Below are positions 18,350-18,402 of a DNA stretch of 18,402 nt, in pieces. The stretch comes from Lactifluus volemus (Eukaryota; Basidiomycota; Agaricomycetes; Russulales; Russulaceae): NCBI GenBank assembly GCA_022376515.1, contig WTXI01000533.1, positions 1 to 18,402 on the forward strand, given 5' to 3'. Within the stretch, counting starts at the first letter, position 1; every line of letters begins with the position of its first letter. A model generated the notes under the pieces. That model was given only the letters and a program-made list of their open reading frames with translations, was not told the DNA's origin and did no database searches. Position numbers and translations under genes: made by a program.

Positions 18350-18402
18350 CCCTGTCATGAGTCGCCAACCAATCAGAAGAAGCCGACTGCGCGATCCGCC
18401 AA

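Larger units (their letters stand above)
17641..18402. other. Transposase 3' flank and repeat-bearing right end
   Basis: No gene is supportable. A C-then-T run lies at about 17857-17871. A minus-strand frame at 18050-18358 is open only because it runs through the 52 bp direct repeat, which gives it two copies of a peptide containing CMHVLRTE; I do not call it. If the KDZ element has terminal repeats, the right one should lie in this stretch or beyond the window. Confidence 0.35.

Noticed and set aside
18050..18358. 102-codon minus-strand frame with an internal peptide repeat
   Set aside because: The peptide repeat is explained by the 52 bp DNA direct repeat; no other coding evidence.

Overview
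The window looks like accessory, repeat-rich chromosomal DNA of a mushroom-forming basidiomycete (Agaricomycetes). The evidence is the gene content (an agaricomycete-style F-box/LRR protein and a KDZ transposase with a CxC2 cysteine cluster) and the architecture, with many introns of about 49-64 nt that have GT(G/A)AGT-like donors. No rRNA, tRNA or CRISPR was recognised. Family assignments rest on remembered family motifs, not on a database search.

Layout. 248-1555 (-) is a single-exon gene for a basic, Pro-rich protein with one odd C2HC finger. Far upstream of it (2239-2368) is a tandem repeat that presents TGA(C/G)TCA sites at strictly alternating 14/12 bp spacing. 2616-3762 has no gene I can defend. 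3763-5299 (+) is an F-box protein whose real ATG probably lies in a short first exon. About 5.81-7.79 kb is a minisatellite with a 16 bp unit and a palindromic core (CATTATAATG). It has old, diverged flanks, partly homogenised blocks and a core of 43 identical units, plus a fold-back junction. 8339-10556 (-) resolves into an apparently intact seven-exon gene of an uncharacterised family (about 625 aa).

11618-12545 (+) holds a decayed copy of a host GCFC/PAXBP1-type gene (GC-rich sequence DNA-binding factor family) with stops, frameshifts and a missing middle. It is followed by debris of a single-pass membrane protein gene (12570-12965). 13831-17640 (+) is an almost complete 11-exon KDZ transposase with two likely single-base frameshifts of opposite sign near its C-terminus. 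The right end (17641-18402) carries a diverged 52 bp direct repeat containing CACGTG.

The genes do not form a pathway. The picture is an ordinary F-box gene next to an expanding satellite, a probable multi-copy gene, dead gene fragments and a recently active transposon. The most unusual items are the satellite (two orientations, CpG-decay pattern, frozen homogenised core) and the TGA(C/G)TCA array.
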